Assembly: GCF_005893125.1 (NCBI RefSeq)
Contig: NZ_VCJS01000068.1
Location: 1 to 59,168 of the forward strand
Direction of reading: 5' to 3'
Source of the DNA: Nonomuraea basaltis
GTDB taxonomy: Bacteria; Actinomycetota; Actinomycetes; Streptosporangiales; Streptosporangiaceae
DNA length: 59,168 nucleotides
In this document: in pieces, positions 1 through 8,184 of the stretch
Layout: every line of letters begins with the position of its first letter
Position numbering within the stretch: position 1 is the stretch's first letter
The notes under the pieces: generated by a model
Database searches by the model: none
What the model was told of the DNA's origin: nothing
What the model saw: the letters and a program-made list of their open reading frames with translations, nothing else
Program-made: the position numbers and the translations under genes

Positions 1-989
1 GGGCGTTGCTGGGGCGGGGCGCCGTTCATGATGTAGCCGGTGGCGGGGCCCGCGTCGGGCGGCGGCGCCATCCGGGCGGCGTAGTCGACCTCCTGGTCCC
101 CAGCGCGGTATTCGGCAACCAGATCGCCCAGCCCCGTCGGCCGGCGCGGCGGCGCGGGCGGCAGGTCCGCGGCCGGCACGGGCTCGGGCATGGCCCTGCG
201 GCCCCGCTGGGGCCGCTCGTCGTGCGGCACCGGCCGCTCCTCCCTGTGGTTGGCGCGCGCGCCCTGCCGGCCGCTGGGCCGCTCGTCGGCGTCGAGGAAG
301 TCGTCGTCGTCCTCGTCGTCGTAGGGCGCCAGCGGGCGCAGCACGGTGTACCAGATCGCCGCCCCGGCCACCGCGAGCAGCGCCGTGGTGAACAGCGGCG
401 GCACCGCGAACCGCATCGCGCCGACGAGCGCGATCCCGGACGGGACGATGACCACGGCCGCGTGCAGGTTGTCGGTGTCGTACTCGTCGCCGCTGCGCCA
501 CTTGAGCGCCGCGACCACGACCATCGCGAGCATGACCAGCACGGCGACGACGTGCACGCCTATCAGCAGATAGGTGGGGAAGACCGACCAGTGGTTCGAG
601 GCCACGGGCAGCGTCTTGCCCATCTCCTCGGACTTGAGCGGGTCGAAGATCATGATCGTGCCCGCGACGATGGTCAGCGCGATGCCCATCAGCCACGCGA
701 GGAACCGCGGCGGCACTTTCTCCGCCAGCAGCTGGATCATGCCGACCGCCAGCCAGAGCGGCGCCAGCATCGATCCAGTCACCTGATAAATCCGGAACGT
801 GACCGCTCCGAACCCCATGAGGTAGCCGATGCCGATCACAGCGAGTGACAAGCACAGCGCCGCGGCTGCAACGGTCCAGGCGATCAACCACCCCTCAGGC
901 TCGTCGCGCAGCCGTCTTATCAGGGCACCGGCCGCGAAAGCGGCAAGGAGCGCACCGGCCAAACCTATGACAGCAACGAGGATCTCCAT
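1..989 (-). CDS. multi-span membrane protein with charged cytoplasmic tail (3' end cut by window edge)
   Basis: The frame is open from an ATG at 989 to the left edge, giving 329 visible codons and no stop. It begins MEILVAVIGLAGALLAAF. About seven hydrophobic segments fill the first ~225 residues. They are followed by an acidic run (DDEDDDD) and a Pro/Arg/Glu-rich hydrophilic tail that probably lies in the cytoplasm. GGAG stands five bases before the ATG, and an in-frame TAG lies just upstream, which fixes the start. The gene is divergent from bldN. I recognise no family. The loops carry no obvious catalytic motif, so no function is assigned. Confidence 0.8.
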   Translation of the reverse strand, partial: MEILVAVIGLAGALLAAFAAGALIRRLRDEPEGWLIAWTVAAAALCLSLAVIGIGYLMGFGAVTFRIYQVTGSMLAPLWLAVGMIQLLAEKVPPRFLAWLMGIALTIVAGTIMIFDPLKSEEMGKTLPVASNHWSVFPTYLLIGVHVVAVLVMLAMVVVAALKWRSGDEYDTDNLHAAVVIVPSGIALVGAMRFAVPPLFTTALLAVAGAAIWYTVLRPLAPYDDEDDDDFLDADERPSGRQGARANHREERPVPHDERPQRGRRAMPEPVPAADLPPAPPRRPTGLGDLVAEYRAGDQEVDYAARMAPPPDAGPATGYIMNGAPPQQR

Positions 990-1167
990 GGTGACTCCAA
1001 TGCTGCCGGACTATGCCTCCCAGCCGGTAGCCGAAGAGGGAACAGGTCGAACCACACGGTATCTGCCGATTACGCCTAGTCATGCCAGCACGCTGTGGAT
1101 TGTGGAATTTCCAGTTGATTTCTAGAGTGTTCGAGCACGCCGCACCCCTTACCCCTAGGGATACCGG

Positions 1168-1809
1168 ATGCCTGACTCGTCACCGTTCGCCGGGCTGCTT
1201 GCGCCAGCGGTCGCTGGACCTGCCCGGACGGGCGAGGTCGCCGTGCGCCAAGAAGCGCCCGACGACGACGTGCGTACGCTTGTGCTGCACGCCAAGAACG
1301 GATGCACGGAGTCCTTTGGCACGCTCTACGACCGCTACGTGGACCTGGTCTACCGCTACATCTACTTCAGGGTCGGATCACACCAGCTCGCCGAGGACCT
1401 CACGAGCGAGACCTTCCTGCGCGCGCTGCGCAGGATCGCCGACTTCACCTGGCAGGGCCGGGACTTCGGCGCGTGGCTGGTGACCATCGCCAGGAACCTG
1501 GTGACCGACCACTTCAAGTCGGGGCGGTACCGGCTGGAGATCCCCACCGGGGAGATCATCGACGTTCCGCTCGACGGCTCGCACATTCCGGAGAACGCCG
1601 TGGTCACGGCCATCATCAACGACCGGATCCTGCGCGCCGTCCGAGATCTCAATCCTGAGCAGCAGGAATGCGTGGTCCTGCGCTTCCTGCACGGCCTCTC
1701 GCTCGCGGAAACCGCGCTGATCATGGGGAAGAAGAGTGGAGCGATCAAAGCGCTGCAGTTCCGCGCCGTACGCGCGCTCGCCCGGGCACTCAAGCACGAC
1801 CTCGCGTAA
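1168..1809 (+). CDS. bldN: ECF sigma factor, BldN orthologue
   Basis: This is an RNA polymerase sigma factor of 213 residues. Region 2 (about 49-110) contains YRYIYFRVG, TSETFLRALRRI and TWQGRDFGAWLVTIARNLV. Region 4 (about 155-212) contains LNPEQQECVVLRFLHGLS and ends in a recognition helix. These stretches closely match Streptomyces BldN, which drives chaplin, rodlin and other aerial-development genes. The gene next door encodes an RsbN-like anti-sigma, as in Streptomyces. The start is ATG with AGGG seven bases upstream, and an in-frame TAG at 1156-1158 rules out a longer form. Only about 35 residues precede region 2, whereas S. coelicolor BldN has a long cleaved pro-sequence. Confidence 0.9.
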   Translation: MPDSSPFAGLLAPAVAGPARTGEVAVRQEAPDDDVRTLVLHAKNGCTESFGTLYDRYVDLVYRYIYFRVGSHQLAEDLTSETFLRALRRIADFTWQGRDFGAWLVTIARNLVTDHFKSGRYRLEIPTGEIIDVPLDGSHIPENAVVTAIINDRILRAVRDLNPEQQECVVLRFLHGLSLAETALIMGKKSGAIKALQFRAVRALARALKHDLA

Positions 1810-1862
1810 CCTCCCCCATCCGCACCTCGTTAGGCAGGTGTCACGGCTAGAACGGAGCTGCC

Positions 1863-2519
1863 ATGAGTAGGGCGCGCAGGCGGAGGGAGCGCGTGCTCGA
1901 GCATCTCACGGAGTTGCGCCGCCTGCCCATCGGCGGCCTGCCGGAGCCCTCCTTCCGCGCACGGCTGCGCGCGGAGCTCCTCTCGGGCCGCCTCGCGGCG
2001 GAGCCCGACGCCGAGGAGCCGGTACGCCCGGCCCCCAGGCACGCGCGCCGCGGCCGCCCCGCGCCCAGGCGTCCGCTGCTGTCCCACCTGGCCACGTTCG
2101 GGCTGGCGGCGGCCATGATGGTCTCGTCGTTCGCCACCTACCAGGCGGTGCCGGGAGACTCGCTCTACCCGCTCAAGCGCGCCGCGGAGAGCACCCTCGT
2201 CCGCCTCAGCGCCGACGACGCCGAGCGCGGCGAGCGCGAGCTGGACTCGGCCAAGACCCGCGCGAAGGAGGTCGCCAGCCTGCTCGGCTCGGCCGACGAC
2301 GGCCCGCTGGTCAGCAAGACGCTGAAGGACATGGAGGAGTCGACCCGGTCGGGCATCAGCCGGCTGAAGCGGGCCGAGCCGCGCTCACCGAAGATCAAGA
2401 AATTTGCGCGGGACCAGAAAGAGGTCGTCGGGCCCATGCTGCCGCAGCTCAACGAGGACCAGCTGGCCCAGGCGGAGGATTACCTCCACTACATCGAGGG
2501 TCTGGCCGCGCCTCAGTAG
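1863..2519 (+). CDS. rsbN: RsbN-like membrane anti-sigma factor (DUF5667 type)
   Basis: This 218-residue protein probably holds BldN inactive at the membrane. It has an Arg-rich N-terminal cytoplasmic part (1-70) and one membrane segment around 74-95 (LATFGLAAAMMVSSFATYQA). The extracellular part opens with VPGDSLYPLKRAAE, the hallmark of DUF5667 proteins, and continues with charged helices. In Streptomyces the bldN-linked protein of this type is the BldN-specific anti-sigma RsbN. The gene lies 53 bases after bldN on the same strand with the ribosome site GGAG-ctgcc-ATG, so the pair is probably co-transcribed. The N-terminal sigma-binding region is inferred from position, not from a motif. 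Confidence 0.82.
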   Translation: MSRARRRRERVLEHLTELRRLPIGGLPEPSFRARLRAELLSGRLAAEPDAEEPVRPAPRHARRGRPAPRRPLLSHLATFGLAAAMMVSSFATYQAVPGDSLYPLKRAAESTLVRLSADDAERGERELDSAKTRAKEVASLLGSADDGPLVSKTLKDMEESTRSGISRLKRAEPRSPKIKKFARDQKEVVGPMLPQLNEDQLAQAEDYLHYIEGLAAPQ

Positions 2520-2536
2520 GTCAGTAAGCTAAGCCC

Positions 2537-3409
2537 ATGTGGCGGCTAATTCGACGACGACCCGAGTCTGAGCCCGAGGCCGCCGGCGAGGCCGCGGCGC
2601 AGGCGGCGGTCGCCGTCGCCCCGGTCGAGCCGGACCTCCAGGCGGCGGCCTTCTTCGACGTCGACAACACGATGATGCGCGGCGCCTCGATCTACCACTT
2701 CGCCAGGGGGCTGGCCACGCGTGGCATGTTCACCACGTCGGACCTGTTCAAGTTCGCCGTTGGGCAGGCGGTGTTCCGGCTGCGCGGCAACGAGAACCCC
2801 GATCACATCGCGGTGGCCCGCGAGACGGCGCTGGCGTTCGTGGCCGGCGCCAAGATCGACGACGTCGTGCGCCTCGGCGAGGAGATCTACGATGAGGTCA
2901 TGGCCGACCGCATCTGGGGCGGCACCAGGGCGCTCGCGCAGGCCCACCTCGACGCCGGCCAGCGGGTCTGGCTGGTCACCGCCACGCCCGTCGAGCTGGC
3001 CAGGGTCATCGCCCAGCGGCTCGGCCTGACGGGCGCGCTGGGCACGGTCGCGGAGACCAGCAACAACATCTACACGGGGCGGCTGGTCGGCGACCTGCTG
3101 CACGGCCCCGCCAAGGCCGAGGCGGTGCGGGCGCTGGCCCGCCGTGAAGGACTGGACCTGACCCGGTGCACCGCCTACAGCGACTCGGCCAACGACCTGC
3201 CCATGCTGTCGCTCGTCGGGCACGCGGTGGCCATCAACCCGGACAGCGAGCTGCGCGAGCACGCCAAGAAGCACGAGTGGCCCATCAAGGACTTCCGCAC
3301 GGGCCGTAAGGCCACGCTCATGGCCCTCCCCATCGCCGCCGGCGCCGGCGCAGTGGCGGGGGGCGTGGCGGCGGGCATCGCCCTCCGCCGCCACTACCGC
3401 GGTCGATGA
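2537..3409 (+). CDS. HAD-IB family phosphatase with C-terminal membrane anchor
   Basis: This 290-residue protein carries all HAD hydrolase motifs: FFDVDNTMM (motif I, nucleophile Asp near 42), LVTATP (motif II), GPAKAEA (motif III Lys) and YSDSANDLPML (motif IV Asp pair). That places it in subfamily IB, near SerB and lysophospholipid phosphatase-like enzymes. Residues ~262-283 (Ala/Gly-rich, AGAGAVAGGVAAGIAL) form a likely membrane anchor before a basic end. An Ala/Glu-rich leader precedes the catalytic core. The gene is 17 bases after rsbN and probably in the same transcript. The substrate is unknown. It converges with the LCP gene, with only 4 bp between the stops. Confidence 0.85.
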   Translation: MWRLIRRRPESEPEAAGEAAAQAAVAVAPVEPDLQAAAFFDVDNTMMRGASIYHFARGLATRGMFTTSDLFKFAVGQAVFRLRGNENPDHIAVARETALAFVAGAKIDDVVRLGEEIYDEVMADRIWGGTRALAQAHLDAGQRVWLVTATPVELARVIAQRLGLTGALGTVAETSNNIYTGRLVGDLLHGPAKAEAVRALARREGLDLTRCTAYSDSANDLPMLSLVGHAVAINPDSELREHAKKHEWPIKDFRTGRKATLMALPIAAGAGAVAGGVAAGIALRRHYRGR

Positions 3410-3413
3410 CGGG

Positions 3414-4421
3414 CTACTTCAACGACTTGAACAGCTTTGCGGCCTCCGGCTGCTTCCACTGGAGTCGGCTCCTGTCGGCGGCGTACGGCTCCCACGGAAT
3501 CGTCACCAGGCTCACCTTGGTCTTCGACAGCTCGGTGGCCAGCTCATACATGGATTCCAGGCTCAGATCCGTCTTGACCGACCTGCGCATCGCGCCGAGG
3601 AAGGACTTGAGGCGTTCAGGATCGGCCATCGCCGTCTTGGCCTTCTTCAGCATCGCGAGCACGAGCAGGTGCTGGCGCTTGATCCTGCCGACGTCGGAGC
3701 CGTCGCCGTAATACCGCAGCCGCACATAGCCGAGCGCCGCCTCCCCGTTCAGCACGTGCTTGCCGGCCGGCAGCTTCAGCTTGGCCATCCGGTCGTCCAC
3801 CGCCTGCGGCAGGGTGACCTCCACGCCCCCGAGCGCGTCGACCATGCCCTTGAAGCCGGTGAAGTCCACCTCGACGGTGTGATGGATGGGCAGCCCGGTC
3901 AGCTTCTCCAGCGTCTTCCTCAGGCAGGACGCGCCGCCGGTGTTGTACACGGAATTGACCATGCCGGTCCTGCCCGGCTGCCCGGAGCAGCTCGGGATCG
4001 CCACCATCGAGTCGCGCGGAACGCTGACGGCCGTGGCCTTGCCCCGGTCGGCGGGCATGTGGACGATCATGATGGTGTCGGAGCGCTTGCCGACGTCGCT
4101 CTTGGCCGTATGAGGACCATACTTGGCGTTGCCCTCACCCTCTCGCGTGTCCGAGCCGATCACCAGCACGTTCCTGGTGCCGCTCATGTCCACGGTCTGG
4201 GCCCCGGCGGGCGGCGCGGCGGTGTGGTGGTCGGCGATCAGGAGGGTGGGCACGGCGACCGATGCGGCCGTGGCGACGGCCACGAGCCCGGTCGTCCACC
4301 AGGTCGCCAACCGGCGCCGCGGCCGGGCCCGCAGCAGGCGGTCCCGCTGACGGACCAGTGTCGCGGGCGGTTCGTGCTCGAGCGTCCCGCCGAGGTCGCG
4401 GAGCAGCTTCAGGTCGTCCAT
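3414..4421 (-). CDS. LytR-CpsA-Psr (LCP) protein with anti-sigma-like N-terminus
   Basis: This 335-residue type II membrane protein has a membrane segment near 40-62 and an extracellular LCP domain from about 80. LCP enzymes join undecaprenyl-linked glycopolymers to peptidoglycan. Diagnostic motifs include VLVIGSDTREG, SDTIMIVHM, AVSVPRDSMVAIP, GGVEVTLPQAVDD and DVGRIKRQHLLV, with the Arg and Asp residues that bind the pyrophosphate lipid. The cytoplasmic segment (MDDLKLLRDLGGTLEHEPPA) is unlike ordinary LCP tails and resembles the start of CU044_5270-type proteins encoded beside this class of ECF factor. The ATG at 4421 sits two bases after the sigma stop with GGAGGAG ahead, so translation is coupled. 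The anti-sigma role is an inference. Confidence 0.85.
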   Translation of the reverse strand: MDDLKLLRDLGGTLEHEPPATLVRQRDRLLRARPRRRLATWWTTGLVAVATAASVAVPTLLIADHHTAAPPAGAQTVDMSGTRNVLVIGSDTREGEGNAKYGPHTAKSDVGKRSDTIMIVHMPADRGKATAVSVPRDSMVAIPSCSGQPGRTGMVNSVYNTGGASCLRKTLEKLTGLPIHHTVEVDFTGFKGMVDALGGVEVTLPQAVDDRMAKLKLPAGKHVLNGEAALGYVRLRYYGDGSDVGRIKRQHLLVLAMLKKAKTAMADPERLKSFLGAMRRSVKTDLSLESMYELATELSKTKVSLVTIPWEPYAADRSRLQWKQPEAAKLFKSLK

Positions 4422-4423
4422 CG

Positions 4424-5002
4424 TCACTCCTCCTCCATGGGGTTGGTGTCGCCGAGCGCGGCCCGCACCTTCCGCCTGCCCCTGTTGAGGCGGGAGCGCA
4501 CGGTTCCGATCGGGATGCCGAGCGCCTGCGCGACCTCCTCGTACGTGAGATCCCCCCAGGCGATCAGCAGCAGGACGTCGCGGTCCTTGGCAGGCAGGGC
4601 GGCCAGGGCGCCGGCCAGCTCGGCGCGTACGGCCTGGGCGGTGACGCCGGCGGCCACCCGGTCGGCGGGCGACTCGATGTCGGAGTCGACAGGGGCGCGC
4701 AGGAGGGCGCGGTAGCGGGCGCCCTCCTTGCGGTGGTGCCTGGAGATGAGCTTGGTGAGGATGCCGAAGAGCCACGGCCTGGCGTCCGGGTACGCCAGGT
4801 CGTAGCTCTTCCTGCGGGAGAAGGCGACCAGGAACGTCTCGCCGACGAGGTCCTCGGCGGGCTCGGGGCCGAGCCGTTTGGAGACGTACCGGTAGAGCAT
4901 GGCGGAGTAGCGGTCGAATAACTCGGCGAACGCCTCGGGTTCCGTCCAGGAGGCGCTCACGAGCTCCGAGTCCGCACCCCTGGTGGCGGGTTGCGTGATC
5001 AT
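4424..5002 (-). CDS. ECF-family RNA polymerase sigma factor
   Basis: This 192-residue sigma factor has region 2 from about 23 to 95 (FAELFDRYSAMLYRYVSKRLG, AEDLVGETFLVAF, ARPWLFGILTKLISRHHRKE) and region 4 from about 128 to 183 (LPAKDRDVLLLIAWGDLTYEE, GIPIGTVRSRLNRGRRKVR). The sequence type is that of ECF factors usually paired with a CU044_5270-type membrane protein. Here the partner in that position is an LCP enzyme. The stop lies two bases before the LCP start, so they form a two-gene unit. Cell-envelope stress is a reasonable guess for the inducing signal. I could not identify an autoregulated promoter upstream. Confidence 0.9.
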   Translation of the reverse strand: MITQPATRGADSELVSASWTEPEAFAELFDRYSAMLYRYVSKRLGPEPAEDLVGETFLVAFSRRKSYDLAYPDARPWLFGILTKLISRHHRKEGARYRALLRAPVDSDIESPADRVAAGVTAQAVRAELAGALAALPAKDRDVLLLIAWGDLTYEEVAQALGIPIGTVRSRLNRGRRKVRAALGDTNPMEEE

Positions 5003-5102
5003 CTCCGCCCTTCTGTGGGGGATCGGTCACGGATGTCTTGCCACAACCCCCCACCCAGGTTCACGGTGGGCCGCGGTCCACCGCAGCTAGCGGAGTCCGC
5101 AC

Positions 5103-5897
5103 CTACAGTTCCTTGAGCTGGCCTCCGTCGATCACCAGCTCGGCGCCGGTCGTGCTGCCAGAACGCGGCGACACGAGCAGGGCGACCGCGTCGGCGACCT
5201 CCTGCGGGTAAACGAGCCGCCCGGTGGCGAGCTTCATCATCGCAGGAGCGACCTCTGCGATCACGCGTTCCTTGTCCGATCCCGCCAGGCCCGCTATGAC
5301 CTCGGCGGCGCCTCCCTGCTTGGTCCACCAGTGCGTGAGCACCGGTCCGGGCGACACTGTGTTGATCCTGATGCCCTGCGGGCCGTACTCCTCGGAGAGG
5401 GACTTGCTGACGTGACGCATGGCCGCCTTGGCGGCGCCGTAGTCGACGTTCATGGCGCCGGGCTGCCTGGCCATGGTGGAGGAGACGTTGACGATCGAGC
5501 CGCCGCCCCGCTCGAGCATGACCGGCACGGCGGCGCGGATCATGCGTACGGCCGAGAACAGGTTGAACTCGAACATCGCCTGCCAGTCCGCGTCACCGGG
5601 CGTCATGAACCCGATCCGCGGCAGCGTCACCCCGGGCGGCGGCCCGCCCGCGTTGTTGACCAGGATGTCCACCCCGCCGAACTCCTCGACCGCCCGCGCC
5701 ACGACCCGCGCGGGCGCCTGCGCGTCCATCAGGTCCGCGGCGACCTGCACGACCTTGCCCGGCAGCTCGCCGGTACGGGTCCGCGAGACGACGACGACAT
5801 GGGCGCCCTCCTCGGCCAGGGTGCGGGCGACGGCCAGTCCGATGCCCTTGGAGGCGCCGGTGACGATGGCGACGCGCCCGGAAAGCTCCAGATCCAT
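5103..5897 (-). CDS. SDR family oxidoreductase
   Basis: This classical short-chain dehydrogenase/reductase has 264 residues. The Rossmann motif is TGASKGIG near residue 14, followed by NNAGG, a catalytic Ser in VNVSSTMA and the YGAAK Tyr/Lys pair. It ends GAELVIDGGQLKEL, like FabG-type enzymes. The start ATG has AGGGAA four bases upstream. It follows the acyltransferase gene by 67 bases on the same strand and may be the last gene of that transcript. The substrate cannot be read from the sequence. Confidence 0.88.
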   Translation of the reverse strand: MDLELSGRVAIVTGASKGIGLAVARTLAEEGAHVVVVSRTRTGELPGKVVQVAADLMDAQAPARVVARAVEEFGGVDILVNNAGGPPPGVTLPRIGFMTPGDADWQAMFEFNLFSAVRMIRAAVPVMLERGGGSIVNVSSTMARQPGAMNVDYGAAKAAMRHVSKSLSEEYGPQGIRINTVSPGPVLTHWWTKQGGAAEVIAGLAGSDKERVIAEVAPAMMKLATGRLVYPQEVADAVALLVSPRSGSTTGAELVIDGGQLKEL

Positions 5898-5964
5898 GGG
5901 TTTCCCTTCGGTGTTCCGGCAAATCGCTCGGAGAACACCGGGGAGGGCCCGCGGGTTGCGGGAT

Positions 5965-6873
5965 TCACAGGAACGGCGGGAACGCGTGTCCTCTGCGCAG
6001 CCGCAGCTCGTTGAGCATCTGCTGGATCACCTCGCGCACGTGGTCGGTGATGTTGAACACCAGCATCGGGTCGTCGGCCGCCGACGGCTCGTATTCGTCG
6101 GTGCGGATCGGCTCGCCGAACTCGATCATCCACTTGGACGGCAGCGGCACCAGCCCGAGCGGCCCGAGCAGCGGGAAGAACGGCGTGATCGGCAGGTAGG
6201 GCAGCCCGAGGATCCTGGCCAGGAACTTCAGATCGCCGATCTTGGGGTAGATCTCCTCGGCGCCCACGATCGCGGTGGGCAGGATCGGCACCCCGGCGCG
6301 GATGGCCGAGGCCACGAAGCCGCCGCGGCCGAACCGCTGCAGCTTGTAGCGCTCGGAGAACGGCTTGCCGACGCCCTTGAAGCCCTCGGGGAACACCCCG
6401 ACCAGCTCGCCCTTGCGCAGCAGCCGGTCGGCGTCCTCGCGGCAGGCCAGCGTGTGGCCGGTCTTGCGGGACAGGTGGCTGAGCATCGGGAGCTGGTAGA
6501 CCAGGTCGGCGCCGAGCAGCCGCAGCGGCCTGCCGACCTCGTCGTGCATGGCCACCTGCAGCATCAGCGCGTCGAGCGGGAGCGTGCCGGAGTGGTTGGC
6601 GACGACCAGCGCCCCGCTCTCCTCGGGCACGTTCTTCAGCTCGACCGTCTCCACCCTGAACCAGTCGGTGTAGAGCGGCCTGACCAGCTCGAGGAAGACC
6701 TTGTCGGTCAGCTCGGCGTCGTAGCCGAACTCGTCCACCTCGTAGTCGCCGGTGATGCGCCTGCGGAGGAAGGCCAGCAGCCTGGCCATGGGATCGGGGT
6801 CAGGGTCCTCGAAGGACGGCGCGGCACTGATCGGGATCACGCGGGCATCGTCCTCGTCGCGGGGAACGCTCAA
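5965..6873 (-). CDS. lysophospholipid acyltransferase family protein (PlsC-like)
   Basis: This ~302-residue acyltransferase probably transfers acyl groups to lysophospholipids or related glycolipids. It has the NHSGTLPLDA block (an NHxxxxxD version of the HX4D catalytic motif) and FPEGFKGVGKPF, where the substrate phosphate binds. The TTG start at 6873 overlaps the epimerase stop (TTGA) and has GGAGG upstream, so translational coupling is likely. A GTG at 6840 is a weaker alternative. The neighbouring epimerase and SDR suggest a lipid or envelope pathway. Confidence 0.82.
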   Translation of the reverse strand: MSVPRDEDDARVIPISAAPSFEDPDPDPMARLLAFLRRRITGDYEVDEFGYDAELTDKVFLELVRPLYTDWFRVETVELKNVPEESGALVVANHSGTLPLDALMLQVAMHDEVGRPLRLLGADLVYQLPMLSHLSRKTGHTLACREDADRLLRKGELVGVFPEGFKGVGKPFSERYKLQRFGRGGFVASAIRAGVPILPTAIVGAEEIYPKIGDLKFLARILGLPYLPITPFFPLLGPLGLVPLPSKWMIEFGEPIRTDEYEPSAADDPMLVFNITDHVREVIQQMLNELRLRRGHAFPPFL

Positions 6874-7865
6874 CTGGGCACACCTCCGAACGGGCGCAGG
6901 CCACGGGAACGCAGGAAGTCGTCGAAGGCCGCCCCGGTCGTGAACTTGGGCTTCCAGCCGAGCTCGGCTTCCAGCCTGGAGGTTTCGACGGCGCGGCCGT
7001 GGCTCATCAGCCTGACCTGCTCGGGCGAGTATTCGACCAGCCCCACCCTGCGCACGGCGTTGCCGAGCATCCTGAACACGGGTGAGAGCAGCGGCAGCGT
7101 CGGCCGCCCCGCTCTCCTCGCGCACTGCGAGAGCAGCAGCACGCCTGCCCCGGCCACGTTGAACGTGCCGGGATGGTCCTCTTTCGCCATCCGGCGCAGC
7201 ACCTCGACCGCGTCGTCCTCGTGGACGAACTGCAGCCGCGGGTCGAAGCCGAACACGGTCGGCAGCACCGGCTGGGTGAAGTATCGCGTCAGGGGCGAGT
7301 CCACGCCCGGACCCATGAAGTTGGCGAAGCGCAGCAACGACACCGTCATGTCGGGACGGCGCCGCGCGAAACCCCGCACGTAGCCCTCGACCTCGACCGC
7401 GTCCTTGGCGTAGCCGTGGCTGGGGCCGTCGTGCGGCTCCAGGTCCTCGGTGAACACCGCTGGATCCCGCGGCGACGAGCCGTAGACGGCGGTGGTGGAG
7501 CGGACCACCACCCGCCGCACGGTCGCCGACCGCTGGCAGGCTCCGAGCAGCTGCATGGTGCCGATGACGTTGTGCTCTTTCATGGCAGCCCTGCCACCGC
7601 TCCGCGAGGGAGCGCTGACCAGGCTCATGTGCACAACGGTGTCGATGTCCGCGGCCGCGATCACCTGAGCGATGTCGGGGCTACGCAGATCGACCCGGAC
7701 GAACTCCGTCCGGCCGAGTGAGACGCCGCCGTCTCGCGTGAGCGAGGAAGGCGGCACGGTGTCCACTCCGATGACACGGCTGATGTCCGGGTCCGCAGCC
7801 AGAACGCTCGCCACCCGGGCGCCGATGTGGCGCGAGACCCCGGTGACGAGCACGGTGTGGGTCAT
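6870..7865 (-). CDS. NAD-dependent epimerase/dehydratase family protein
   Basis: This 331-residue extended SDR protein has its NAD(P)-binding motif at the N-terminus (VLVTGVSRHIGARVA, a variant of GxxGxxG). It also has the STTAVYGSSP region and a GYAKD segment where the catalytic YxxxK lies. The ATG at 7865 follows GAGG by five bases. Its stop overlaps the acyltransferase start, and the bS22 gene lies 22 bases upstream, so the three probably share a transcript. An orthologous linkage exists near bldN in Streptomyces. The substrate, probably a nucleotide sugar or a lipid head group, is unknown. Confidence 0.82.
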   Translation of the reverse strand: MTHTVLVTGVSRHIGARVASVLAADPDISRVIGVDTVPPSSLTRDGGVSLGRTEFVRVDLRSPDIAQVIAAADIDTVVHMSLVSAPSRSGGRAAMKEHNVIGTMQLLGACQRSATVRRVVVRSTTAVYGSSPRDPAVFTEDLEPHDGPSHGYAKDAVEVEGYVRGFARRRPDMTVSLLRFANFMGPGVDSPLTRYFTQPVLPTVFGFDPRLQFVHEDDAVEVLRRMAKEDHPGTFNVAGAGVLLLSQCARRAGRPTLPLLSPVFRMLGNAVRRVGLVEYSPEQVRLMSHGRAVETSRLEAELGWKPKFTTGAAFDDFLRSRGLRPFGGVPS

Positions 7866-7887
7866 CAGCGCCTCGCAGCTGCGTTGG

Positions 7888-7986
7888 TTACTTCTTGTTA
7901 CGCCGCTGGATGCGCGTCTTCTTGAGCAGCTTGCGGTGCTTCTTCTTGGCCATCCGCTTGCGGCGCTTTTTGATGACAGAGCCCAC
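7888..7986 (-). CDS. bS22-like small ribosomal protein (AURKAIP1/COX24 domain)
   Basis: This is a 32-residue, extremely basic protein starting MGSVIKKRRKRMAKKKH and ending RIQRRNKK. It matches the AURKAIP1/COX24-type small-subunit protein (bS22) found in actinobacterial ribosomes. The start is GTG at 7986 with a G-rich ribosome site four bases upstream. It is the first gene of a likely bS22-epimerase-acyltransferase operon and is short enough to be missed by automatic calling. The sequence match to the family is strong. Confidence 0.9.
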   Translation of the reverse strand: MGSVIKKRRKRMAKKKHRKLLKKTRIQRRNKK

Positions 7987-8105
7987 GGGACCCCCAGGTA
8001 CTGATAGCAAGTCTGAATCGGAGTGCGAGCGCACACCGGCTCACAGACTACCGGCGATCCACGGTAGATCGCCCCTCGGGGGACTCCGTGTCCCCAAGTC
8101 GGGGG

Positions 8106-8144
8106 CGAGAGCCCGGTCTCACCTCGCGGCGGCCGGGCCTCTCT
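8106..8144 (-). terminator. possible terminator after the BdtA-like gene
   Basis: GAGAGCCCGG pairs with CCGGGC-C-TCTC, a stem of about 10 bp with one bulge around a 16-nt loop. It lies 41 bases beyond the stop of the gene at 8185-8388. No clear U-tract follows, so the call is tentative. Confidence 0.35.
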
Positions 8145-8184
8145 CCCGCGACAGCATTCACGGCGTGACCATCACGTCGCTACG

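Noticed and set aside
5452..7383. 643-codon open frame on the plus strand
   Set aside because: It runs opposite to three well-supported genes (SDR, acyltransferase, epimerase) and is His/Arg/Pro-rich without motifs; a high-GC mirror frame.
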